Position numbers and translations under genes: made by a program. From Tetracentron sinense (lineage: Eukaryota > Streptophyta > Magnoliopsida > Trochodendrales > Trochodendraceae), in assembly GCA_015143295.1 (NCBI GenBank), contig CM026557.1:38511965-38575964 (forward strand): a stretch of DNA of 64,000 nt. The letters are read 5' to 3'. Within the stretch, counting starts at the first letter, position 1; every line of letters begins with the position of its first letter. Positions 39,501 through 51,500 of the stretch are shown in pieces. The notes below the pieces were generated by a model. The model made no database searches, had not been told where the DNA came from, and worked only from the letters and a program-made list of their open reading frames with translations.

Positions 39501-42500
39501 AAAGGCTCTCATTCGAGCTTTCCAGTATGCGTAATTATTCTCATCAAAAAGTGGGGCACGAGAGACTGATCCACCCTCTCTAAGAGTACTCATGATCACA
39601 GAGTATACACAGGATCACACTCAAGGGTTTAGCCTTAAAGGTGAACCCGCTCTGATACCAATTGAAATTACCCTGATCGATGATCTCTATGACCTAGAGG
39701 GGGGTGAATAGATCTATCTAAGAATTTCTAACGAATTTTAATTTTTCAAATTATTTGTTCAGAAATCAATAAACAATCCACACAAATCTAACACAGAAGA
39801 TTTTTACATGGAAAACCCTTACAGGAAAAAACCACGGGACCTCGTCTAGCAACAAATTTCACTATGAGAAGAATTCAAGTACAAGACAAGACATTACCCA
39901 AATCAGACACGACATGACATTCCTTGGTACAGACTCTTGCTCTTGATTTCCACGAACCAGCAGGTTCGATCTCTGCCGCAGCAACTTCGGTTCCACACCG
40001 ACCAAATCTTCTCAAGCTACTTCAATTACACGATCTCGCAAGATCGATTTCCTTCTGCGAAGGCTCTGGATCATACACCGGACACACACACAAGGTGTGG
40101 GGTTCTGAATCAATTTAGAACTCTTCAAAACCCTAGAGGGATCTCATAAAGATCAGAGATCACACAATCCAATATCAAAGGATTAGATCTTTACTTGCAT
40201 TCTCTAGGATGAGTGAAAGAGGAGGGATCAATTGATAAGAATGGAAAAAACCCTAGATGGGTTTCTCAGACCTCTACTCTTTAAATAATAAACAATGGAT
40301 ACAAATTAAGTCTTTAAAAGTTGTTTATATAGGTTTTAGAAAAGAGTCCTTTTTAGAAAAAATTCTGATTACGGGGGACTGATCGATCGGTGCTCAGTAC
40401 CGAGCGATCGGTCTTCCAACCGAGAGCTCGGTTCAAAAGACCCTCTCTGGAAAAATACCCTATACATTTTTAAGACCAGTCGATAGATACCGATCTCTCG
40501 GTAAGCCACCGAGCGATCGATCCTTATGACCGAGCGAGTGGTCCAAAAAGGTCTCTCTAGAAATTTTGCCCATACAAAATTTTCCATCAGTCGATAGCCA
40601 CCGATCTCTCGGTAGGCCACCGAGCGAGCGGTCTCAACACCGAGCGAGCGGTCTCAACACCGAGCGAGCGGTGGAGACAGAACTTTTTTCAAAACCTTTT
40701 TCAATGATTTTTTATTTGATTCCACTAAGACCAAAAGACATTGTTAGGGTTTTAACTAACCTCCTAGGTATGTTTAGGGTTATCTAAGTCAAATCCAACC
40801 TAAGTATGGGTCTCTAAGTCCTTTACCTGTCTAGATCCAGAGTAGAAGCTTTGATGATATTTTTCTTCAATTTCTGCAAACTTCTTGAAGCTTTAACTCT
40901 CATGACAAGTTAAACTAGACTCAAAACATCATGACCTATCTAATGATCACAGAATTTGCCAACACCTAAGTATGGATTTACAAAAGACTTAAGATTTAAC
41001 CCCCTCCCCCTCCCCCTCTTCCTTAGGATGACAAATTTGGTTCCATGCCACCAGGTGATACTTAAATGAGTCAACCTTCTTATTCCAGAGGTAATACTTA
41101 AATGAGTCGACCTAACACAAAGACGCCCTATACGACAAATTTGTTTCACAACGCAAGTATATTCTTGATCTTCTAAAAGAGACAGATCTAATGGGTTGTA
41201 AACCATGTGATAAACCCATTTATACAAATCACAAACTTAGTGACGGTAGAGGGAAATGCCTATTGGATTCAAAGAGGTACACTAGAGACTTGTTGGTGGA
41301 CTCATCTGTCTATCTCTTACCAGGCCAAACATTGCTTATGCAATCAGTATAGTTAGTCAGTTTATGCATGCACCGACTACTTGACATCTAAATGAAGTGA
41401 ATCGAATCCTCCGCTACTTAAAAGTCGTCTCCTAGAAAAGATTTTATGTATGCTTGTCATGGCAAGTGGCAACCTAAGAGTTGAAGCCTACACTGATACA
41501 TATTGGGTTGGCTCAATTTCAGATAGGATCTCTACTACATGGTACTACACTCTTGTTGGAGGCAACCTTATAACATGGCGAAGTAAAAGGCAACATGTGG
41601 TTGCAAGATCCAGTGCTGAAGCTGAATTTAAAGCTATGGTGCATGGGATATATGAACTTCTTTGGTTTCGATTACTCCTAATTGAGATCAGACTCCCTAC
41701 TAGCATAGTTATCAAACACACGTATTATACTCATATAGTACCTGTATTATACTTTAGGGGGGTCGTCGTTTTAAACTGCGTACTTTTGTTGTGTTACATA
41801 TAATGTCGGTATCACCGTATAATACCCGTTTAATATGCAAATTACATATTAAATGCGTACAATACGTGTCTTTTTGCCGTATTTTTACCTTGTTAAACAA
41901 ATATTCCGTATTAAGTGATTATTATTAGCTAATATCATATTTTTTATTATTTTTTAATTTTCCTATGTTTTTGCCGTATAACACTCGTACTTCCCGAACA
42001 GATCATTGTCATATTATACCCGTACCCGTACTTGGTAACTATGCCTACTAGTGGTCTTATGAGTTTGTATTGTGATACTAAGGCAACATAACAAAACTAA
42101 GCATATTGAGGTTGATCGTCACTTCATCAAAGAGAAGATGAAGGTGGGTTACATTTGCACTCCATTCATGAAATTTGTAGATCAGTTGGAGGATGTTTTG
42201 ATTAAGGGTCGTGGTAGTTCTCAATTTCATAGTATTGTTGGCAAATTGGGCATGAGTGATATCTACACACCAACTTGAGGAGTGTAGAATATCCCTCTTA
42301 TTTTATGTCTTATACACTATAATCATGGTATACTATCACTGTCTCTTACATATTATTAGTATACCATTAGTGGAGTATAAATAATAAAGGAATAGGAGAG
42401 AAACATTAATCTTTCCCTAATCTTCTTCTTCCTTCTCTTCTCTTTCTTCAAACTCTAATCTACAAATCACTAAACCTAAACCCTAATACCTAACATACCT

Positions 42501-45500
42501 AAACCAACTATTAGCACATCCAAATTATGCATCCTGAATGGCTGTTTTTGCATTTAGGATTAGGAGTTGTGGAAAGAGGACAAATGGACCTATAATGCCT
42601 TTAGCAACTTTGCTAGACTGAGTAACCCCTCCCAAAAATGTCCGATCAATATTTCTTGACGATATCGTTGAATTTTGATGGTGCTGATAAAGCTTTGGGT
42701 AAGTTGGCAATTGTTTAGGATGACTTTCTTAATAGCAATAAAGATAATAAATAGAATGTTAATAGTTATTTTGAATTTTTGGAATTTTAAGATTCGTTAG
42801 ATTTATGATTCTTTAATAATTTTTGTGTTAAAGGGGCAAGCTTATGTATTGTAATGGTCAACTTAAGTTTATTCCTGCAAGATTTTCTTAGAGAAGCCTT
42901 AGTTGATTATGGTCCCTGTTAAACTACTTACGCATACATATAAATATAGATCCAGTTATTCAGTTACAAATGTTTAGATTCATTAAGATATGCCTATATA
43001 TATGCCAGTTATAATTCCTAGACAAGGTTTTATGTATTCTGATATTTTCTATTTTTTCTAGACTAATTTAATATCCTTCTATATGCAGACACGTAATATC
43101 CTCATTTTCTAAACTATTTTAATCTTCTACCAACATGTGCCTCCCACTCAATAATCTTAGTCACACTCTTATAAGTTATAACCAAGGATCACAACCCTTG
43201 TTCAACCACAACCACCATTAATGAAATGTATATACCTATTCTTTCACATCTTTACAAGAGGAGAACGGCTATTTATGTATAAGTATATTTTCTTTTTTTA
43301 CTTCACAAATATAGATATTTCCTAAACGGAATATTTCATATATCCTTTACTTTTAAGTTAAAAATTCATCTTCATTTTATACAGCAACATTCTAGGCACT
43401 CTTGCTTCCAAAAGTTATTAAGGTTGTCGTTCATAGGTTCATCCACTGCACAGCATGTGAAGTACAGGTCCATACATCCAGATCTCAAAATGATTCATCG
43501 GTAATGTCATTGGGAGAGTTAAAGGTACCTTAAAGAAATTAAGGAATTCAATTTCATAAATATTTTGAGTGAAGATGCATTTAGCAGCAACTATGTGAAC
43601 AAGATAGGAATCTGAAGTTACTAGGATCAATCAAGTGTATTACCAATATAACCAAGACCTTACCTTAATAATTTTTGCAAATTTGGTGCAGAAACTGTGC
43701 TTCCCATGGAGCATGATCCCTACTCTATCAAAGATATACTTAAGGTTGCGACGGATTGGCCGTCCAATTCTGTTAGAGTTTCCATCAGCTTGTTTTGGTA
43801 GAATAATGTAACTGCAGTAAAAAAAAAAAAAATTTGTGGAACATTAAACCTTATATATACATGTACGTAAGTACCATAGGCCCCATATAATAAATAATGG
43901 TGGTGAGAAGAAATTTTATAATTGATGTAGGACAATGCAAACTAACCTAGGAATCAGCTTTTGAGAGATCGGAAAATTAATTGAAACAATAATAAAATTT
44001 ACAAACCATCTAAATTCTACAATTATAATAAAGAAAGTCAAAAGGGGAATTATTAATTATTAAACAACCTAGGTCAAGTCACAATCCCCAATAATGAACT
44101 TTCAAATTTGTTTAGGGTGCTCGTAATGGAAGTAGAAACTTCCACTAGCTCAATAATCAATGTAATTTCCTTATTCACTTCACGATTTCAAAAGATAGGT
44201 ATAGTCTCAACAAGGATTAGTGGGTGTAATATGCATGTGATATATGTTTCAAACAATATGGAATTGAATATCAAATAAAACCAGCAGTAATAGTAACCAA
44301 GATTTACCACCTATGGTTTTGGGATGTGGCTGCTTTTAGGGTTTAGGTAAAGATAAGGCTGATTGTAATGGCAATAGGAGATGTAATGTAGTAGCATCGT
44401 CACACTGGGCTCAAGTGGGGCGGCTTGCATGAAGTGGGGGCACACTCGGAGTGGGGTTGCCTATGTAACATGGCCCACAAGGGGAGTTTGGCCGAGAGCT
44501 TGGATTTGGGCTATGAGATAAAAGGAATTTAATCTTAAGCTCCTATTAGTTGCAGATTTTGGGAATATTGGTTAGATGTCATGCATCAAGATAGTATCAG
44601 AGTCGGAGGTCTCATGTTTGAGACTCCTCACCGGGGGTGATTAATGCAAGAGCATTGTCACACCGGGTTTGAGTGGGGCGGTCTGCGTGAAGTGGGGGCA
44701 CACTCGAGATGGGGTGGCCTATGTAACATGGCCCACGAGGGGGGTTCAAGAACCTGGATCTGGGCTATGAGATAAAAGGAATTTAATTTTCCGCTCTTAC
44801 TAGTCACGGCTTTTGGGAGTATTGGTTAGATGTCCTACATCAAGATGTCTAGGGTTGTTGTCATAGCAATGGGGAATGGAATAAAGGTCTGTAACAGCAA
44901 AACATGGGCTGTACAGATCTGGGACAGGTTTATAGAAGTGGGAAAAGGCTGGGACAGGTTTATATAAGTGGTAATAAACCTGGGACAGATTTGTAGAAGT
45001 GGGAATAAGGCTTGGACAGGTTTAGGGACAGAGATTAGGGCTGCAACAATGATTATGGCAGTGGAAATAGGGCTGGGACAGCAACATGGATGGGGTATAG
45101 GGCTGTAAGAATCAATTTCAAAGGACATCAAGATTAGGGCTGTTGGGGTTCTGTGGCAGCAATAGAAGGCTGTTGGAATTTGTGACAGCAAAGGGAATTG
45201 GCTGTAGGGGCTAGAGTTTTGGTTGGGGAGGGTTTCTTGAATGGGAAAACAGAAAAATCAATCTAGAACAATGGAAAACAAAATCTAGAGTTTGGTTTGG
45301 GTGAGATTTCTTGCAAGAGAAATCAAGAAATTAATAAAGAACAAAGGAGGGAAGAAATCCAGGGTTTTGTTGATTAGATTTCTTGAAAGAAACAGAAAAT
45401 AGAGAACAAGAAAACAAAGAAAGAAGAGAGAAAAGAGATAGATAGATTGACTTGGAATCACTCAAAGATTGACTTCACACCATGACATCACACCATTCCA

Positions 45501-48500
45501 TTCCCAGGAGATCCTCTCACGGGAGTTTCAAAAGCAAAAGCTCTCTTATTTCATTCATAAAAATTTTGTAAATTCTCTATTCCTAAAGGGAGTATTTAAA
45601 GAGAAACGAAAAAAACCCTAATCCTAGTAATTTAAAAAACATCATTACAATATGTTCTAACTAATTACTAAAACACTCAAATATTAAAAAACTAAAACAA
45701 AAGCAAATAAATTAAGATAACTCATAAGGGGACCACCCATTTATGATGGACCACGCCATCCTATGGACAAATCGTAGCCCTTGAATCCTCTCACTCTCGA
45801 TCTGACAATGGATCTCTCCACATCACGATCTAACCGTAGGTCTCCATCGAAAACACAATCTAAGCCTGTGATGTCCACATCAATAATTTATTACTAAAAA
45901 AAACATTATATATTACTAATTGCTATGTTTGTTTATTAAAAAAGTTTATGTGCGAATATTTCATTCCTTAAACAAACTTCATTTGGAAGAAAATGTACCT
46001 TTACTAACCTCAAAAGTTTGATAAGAAAAAAAAACAGATATTAGGATAGCCTAAAAATGTAATATATAAAAACTTCTAAATTATAATGTCTTTTGAACCA
46101 GCATAGCTTGATCTTGTCGAACTTGCTTCTACATTGTTGTTTTTTGTAGTTCTCGTAGATGAATAAGGATGTCATCATCTGTAATTGACTCCTTCTCCAA
46201 CGAGTATACGATTTAGAGTATTTTTAGTAGAATACTTAAATAATATAGACCATGACAATGTTCCTAATAATTTTGTGGCACTATATGTTGAATAAGACTT
46301 TATGGGTTTTATTCCTATGGGTCTTGTCTTTATGTTATCTCTTACATTCTGTAACGAGTATACGATTTAGAGTATTTTTAGTAGAATACTTAAATAATAT
46401 AGACCATGACAATGTTCCTAATAATTTTGTGGCACTATATGTTGAATAAGACTTTATGGGTTTTATTCCTATGGGTCTTGTCTTTATGTTATCTCTTACA
46501 TTCTGTATTGTGGGTCTACTATTAGTAGTTCTTATATACTAATAGTAGACCATTAGTGGAATATAAATAATAAAGTGTGTGAGAGATCATTAATCTCTCA
46601 CTATTTTTCCTTAAACCTAATCTCCTTCTCCTTCTCCTTCTCCTTCTCCTTCTCCATCTCTCTCAAACACTAACTTCCAACCCTAATAACCTCACAAACT
46701 AAACCAGCTCTATATTGTTCGATATATTCATATATATCATATCTTTTAATGAACTCAAATAGTCGAAAATATTACTAGTTGGAGGATATTAGTTATTAAC
46801 TGTAAAACTAGGGCTACATAAAGCCCGATCAGCCCAAATGTTTGTCTCGACTCGGCCCGATTTTTAGGCTCGATCGGGCCAAGCCGAGCCTAAAAAAAAG
46901 CTTGAAAAGTCAATCAAGCCAAGCTCGGGTCAACCCCTGCTTGATTCGGCCCGGCTCGATTGAGGGTCAATTCAACCCGAGCTCGGCTCGGCTCGAATAT
47001 TATTAAAAATCAATAAAAATATAATTTCTATATATCATTATTATATATATAAATAACATAAAATATTATTATTTTATTTATTTAATTTATAAAAAAATAT
47101 TCAAGCTGAGCTCGAGCCAAGCCAAGCCCGGCTCGAGCTTGAATCAATTTGGGCCGAGCTGAGCTTCGAGCCATGATTTTGAATTCGGGCCGAGCTTCTG
47201 GCCGAATTTTCAAGCTTGATTTCGGGCCGAGCCGGGCTTCGAGCCTAGAATGAACCCTTTCAAGCCGAGCCAAGAAGGGCAAAGCCCGGTCCGAATACAC
47301 CCCTATATAAAACCAAGTGGGTTCCTCAAAGTATTATCAATTATAGCTGCTATTATTTCATAGTGTATCAAAATATCTAATGAACAGAGTGAAACAAGAC
47401 TGCATTTTATCAGAACTTTTCTCCTTCTTTGTGGCATAGACACGGTTTTATATTATTGTCAAACAAAGGCATCAGACAACAAATGGTACACATGTAGACC
47501 CAACACATTGACATGCTATAGTTACTTTTGTAAGATAAAATATATGTTACAACATATATACAAATTCATGCGCATATCCTTCCAAACCTGCTTCTGACAT
47601 ACATGAAGCATGTCAAAGAGATATGAGACTGAAGCATTCCAGGAGTCTCAAACAAAGCACGACGAAAAGATGAAGGGAAAAGAGGTCATAGATTTTCAAA
47701 TCCCATAGAGATAATAACAGTCAGCTTCTATATGTGATAACTTTCTGCTCAATATCCGATCAAGAAGCCATCAGAAGCATTGGAGAACATCTTCCAAGAG
47801 CTACAATAGTTATCTCATGGATTTTGTCAAGGTTCAAACGTTTTGGGTAGGGTTATAAGTCTTGACTGTAAAATTAGTGACATAGATAGCGATGCTTTAG
47901 GCATTTTTAAATTATACTTAAGTTATGAACACTTTTTTCATTTGCTATGTGCTGACAGAATGCATACTCGCGAGATCAACGATGGAAGGGAGGATCACGT
48001 GATGTATGGTTGAGATTAGTCTCTTAACTTTTAGGTTACGATTTAGGGTTTTATATATATAAATGTTACAAAAAAGTTGTTATTAGACTTATGATTTTTT
48101 AATTTGCCTACGGGCCTTCAAGTTCCATTGAGAACTATTGGCTTGCTTGGTTTAGCCCCTTGCATGAGATTTCCCCCTAGTTTCCCTCGGAGAAACTTAG
48201 ACTTCGATGGTGATCTGGGTATTTCTTTCACCATCATCTTGCCGCATATCCCGCTGCATCAGAGATCCAACATTTGATGGGTCCCCCCTACGAGATCTCA
48301 TAAATTAACTGAATCAAATGACCCTAACCATCTGATCTACTTGATTTGCCATATTTTCTGCGAGTGTCAAAAGAATGCAATAGATTGGATGGTTAGAATC
48401 ATCCAGCTACCAAACAAGAACAAGGCAAACTAACATATGCCTATGAGCTGAACACTCATTACACCATGCTCTACTGCAGATGCACATGAGAAGTACTACC

Positions 48501-51500
48501 AAAGCAGGAATTAGACAAAAAGCAAAACTTTTTTTTATCAGTAAAAAGAAATAACTTACTTCTCAGGTGGTAATACAGAACCCACCACAATTGAATCAGT
48601 AAGCCAGTTAATTTTAAGCATTAAGGCATTCACAGCACACCCATACAGGAACTTGGTCGTTTGTAACTGCATCGGAAACACATGAGAGGTTCAGTCCTTG
48701 ATAATAAATCCCATGTCCTCTCAACGAAAGCTAAGCCTTGCCAAAATGTGGACATTGACAAAGAATAAGATTTCAAGTGATACTACTAACAGATATGTTG
48801 AGCAAGAACTGAATTACCAGGTTGGCATGAAATGCCAAGTGTATTATCAGTTAAATGATAATAGACAAAGTACATCACTATCATTTAATTATAAACTCAA
48901 TTGTCGATTGTATTACCATTTTTATCGGTAAACAAATGATATATTATAAGGAAAGAATGTACAGAAAAAGTTGACTGAGAGGTGAACAGGAGGAAACAGA
49001 GAAAAAGGAACAAATACAAGAGAAAAGAAAAAACACAATAACCCTACCCGTGATCCAAAAAGGAATCTATCTCTAACCAATCAAAGTTGGATATAATTGA
49101 ACAGCAATCCAAAAGTAGTTTGAGAATATCTGCATAGATAAAGTCGAGTGCCATTGAGGCACTGTCCAAAGCCTGACTGTTGATTGGCTTCCTTATTAAG
49201 CCAGAGATGCGGTTAGAAAGACCCTTAGATCAAGAGAAAGTCCTTAAAATGATGGAGCATCTTAGCAGGGACAAGGCTCCCAGGCCGGCTTTTCACTGGC
49301 CTTCTAAGAAAAGATGTTGGGGCATCATTAGAGACCATTTTGTGAGAGTTATATAAGAGTTCCATCTAATAATAATAATAAATACTAAAATAGAAGCTCT
49401 AATGCCACATTTATTGCCACAGTTCCAAGGAAAGCTGGTGCAGAAGAATTAAAGTACTTCAGGCCAATTATTTTGGTGAAAGCACTTGTACAATATTTGC
49501 CAAGGTTTATGCATTGAGGCTTCAGCAAGCTTTAAGTCTCATTATTTCATCTTTTCAGTGAGCTTTCATCCAAGGTAGACAAATCTCTGATGGGTATTGA
49601 CAGCCAATGGACGCACTAATTAAAGGATTAGAAGCGGCAGTCAAAGAATCATTTGCAAGATTGACATGAAAAAGTCCTACAGACATGTTAATTAGAAATT
49701 TTATATTATATTCTCATCAAAATAAGGTTATGCTTAAGATGGAAATACTAGATCAAAGTAAGATCTCAGTAACATTTTTGTTCCATATCAACTGGTTGTC
49801 GGCTGAATTTTTCTATAGCATCATAGCCTAGATGTTTTTTACAGATATATGTTCTCCCCATTCCTCTTCGTTATTGTGGTGGAGTGGATTACCTCAGAAA
49901 GCCAAAAGGAGGTATTCTGAAGGGCCTTCTCTGGTGGTTTGAATGGGTTGCTGATTACTCATCTTCATTTTGGAGATGATATGACCCTCTTGTTGGAATT
50001 GTATTCAATTCTGACGAAATTGGGCATTGCTAGCTCCGATCGATCTGCCACTTCTTGGCTGATCGATCGGTGGAGCGGAATTGAAATTTTTTTCTTTTCC
50101 AAGTTTCCCGTATTATAAATAGAAACTTATATTAGGGTTTGAGGAGGTTAAGCCAAACTTTTTTTCTGTGAGAGATTTTTTGAGAGGTTAGAAGTCATTG
50201 TATTCTCTTTGTTTTGATTTTAGTGAAGAAGGTGATCTCTCCGTGGACGTAGTCCATACTGGTGAACCACGTCTATCTTGTGTATTCTTGTGTGCTTTTT
50301 GTTCTAGTTCAATAGGTAGTTTTCACCACAAATTGGTATAAGAGTCAGGTTGATTCAAAGCAATGGCATCGAAAAGTTCCATCGCCAAGTTCAATGTTTG
50401 CAAGATTCGATGGCAAAGGCAACTTCAGATTATGGCAGAGTCGGGTGAAAGATCTATTAATACAACAAGGTTTACACAAAACCCTAAAAGGTAAAGAAAA
50501 GAAACTAGAGTCAGTATCCGATGAAGATTGAGAAGATTTGGAATTGAAGGCGGCGAGAATCATTAGGTTAAGTCTATCTGACGATGTTCTCTACCACGTG
50601 GTCAATGAAGATTCAGCATCGAAGCTTTGGATGAAACTCGAGAGCCTATACATGACAAAACCGTTGTCAAAGAGGCTATTCCTAAAGCATAATCTTCATA
50701 CTCTCAAGATGGAGGAAGGTGGGGATCTCACCGAGCACATGAATGCACTCAACAGAGTAGTCAATGACCTAGCAAGCATTAATGAAAAACTCAGCGATGA
50801 AGATCATGCCCTACTACTTCTCTTTTCACTTCCGCCCTCTTATGAGCACCTCGTTACAACCCTACTCTACGGGAATGATACCTTAGAGTTAGAAGACACA
50901 GTAGCAACCCAACTCTCAAACGATTTGAGAAAGAAAAACATGGAAGAAGAAAATACTCATGCTGAGGGTTTGTTTGTAAGAGGAAGAGGAAAAGAAAAAG
51001 GAAAGGGAAAAGAACAAAGCAGGGGAAGGTTGAAATCAAAATCTGGAATGACTCGACTTCAATGTCACCATTGCAAGAAATATGGTCACATTAAGAAAGA
51101 TTACAGAATCATAAAGGAAGAACAAGAAAGGAACTGGAAAGGGAAAGTCTCAAATCAAGCTAGCAATGGTGAAGCCTTTTGCACCTATTCAAATAAGGAA
51201 CTATTTTCTGATTCTTGGATTCTAGATTCAAGTTGCTCATATCATATGTCCTAATAAAAATTGGTTTAACACATATAAGAACTATAATGGGGGTATAGTT
51301 TTGATGGGTAATGATGCAATCTGTAAGACAATAGGAATTGGTACTGTCAGGATTAAAATGTTCGATGGGGTAATTCGAACCCTAACTGATGTTAGGCATG
51401 TACCTAACCTTTAAAAAAAAAATTCTTTGGGTACAATGAAAGCCTCTAGGTGTAAGTACATAGCTTCAGGTGGAGCTCTAAAGGTAATCAAGAGAGCTCT

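Larger units (their letters stand above)
30392..40982 (-). mobile_element. copia B: complete Ty1/copia retrotransposon with extra 3' ORF
   Basis: A 10.6-kb element with two ~1.32-kb LTRs (30392-31712 and 39663-40982) and a perfect 5-bp target duplication AAAGA (30387-30391 and 40983-40987). The primer-binding site (39649-39660) is complementary to initiator tRNA-Met, and the polypurine tract lies at 31713-31727. Gag, protease, integrase, RT and RNase H follow in copia order on the minus strand. A long 3' region then carries an additional reading frame. The LTRs differ by several indels, so the insertion is not very recent. It lies inside a LINE, in the same orientation as the host gene. Confidence 0.92.
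29178..41120 (-). mobile_element. L1-type LINE, 5' truncated, split by copia B
   Basis: The poly(A) end is at 29178 (T-run on the plus strand). The LINE C-terminal region follows on the minus strand (29377-29772, with [16 protein letters not shown], and 30128-30388 with [19 protein letters not shown]). It is interrupted by copia B (30392-40982) and resumes at 40983-41120 with [18 protein letters not shown]. Across the gap the join reads [17 protein letters not shown], the expected LINE sequence. The tail region has a duplicated 31-bp unit (GATCGGTAATCAAGCAAATA...). The LINE interrupts copia A just after its YVDD motif. Confidence 0.78.
22865..42495 (+). mobile_element. copia A: old Ty1/copia element broken by four insertions
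   Basis: Pieces of one plus-strand copia can be put in order. A gag-like piece (22880-23000, [15 protein letters not shown]) may be unrelated. Next come the integrase end (23460-23600, [10 protein letters not shown] then [10 protein letters not shown]) and the RT start (24165-24425, [16 protein letters not shown], then TFAPIAKI). RT continues at 27465-27585 ([20 protein letters not shown]) and 29031-29177 ([21 protein letters not shown]). The RNase H region lies at 41140-41703 and 42044-42280, followed by an LTR. The gaps hold a minisatellite insert, a hAT element, a LINE carrying copia B, and a small hAT element. Stops are frequent. Confidence 0.75.
12920..43663 (-). other. 30.7-kb intron of the BRCT gene, filled with nested transposons
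   Basis: Bounded by donor AAG|GTAAGG at 43663 and acceptor GGCCAG ending at 12920. It contains a hAT transposase relic, one plus-strand LINE, an old plus-strand copia interrupted four times, a minus-strand LINE and a complete copia. It also holds two hAT non-autonomous elements confirmed by target duplication, at least three motif-rich blocks resembling them, a MITE and a ~2.2-kb minisatellite. The complete copia B lies on the same strand as the host gene; copia A is antisense. Confidence 0.8.

Noticed and set aside
39924-40149. Small plus-strand proteins repeated at 30642-30867
   Set aside because: Both copies lie in the copia B LTRs and are identical only because the LTRs are.
43439-43630. 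63-codon minus-strand frame next to a real exon
   Set aside because: It lies immediately after the exon donor at 43663 and is not needed for the frame, which continues in phase at 12919.
44560-44640. tRNA-derived SINE or tRNA gene
   Set aside because: A B-box-like GTTTGAGACTC is present, but there is no A box at the right distance, and the flanking 210-bp direct repeats fit a TRIM better.
47560-47830. Possible extra BRCT-gene exon ([16 protein letters not shown])
   Set aside because: The exons at 48560 and 43811 join directly through a split codon and rebuild the expected BRCT sequence, so no exon fits between them.
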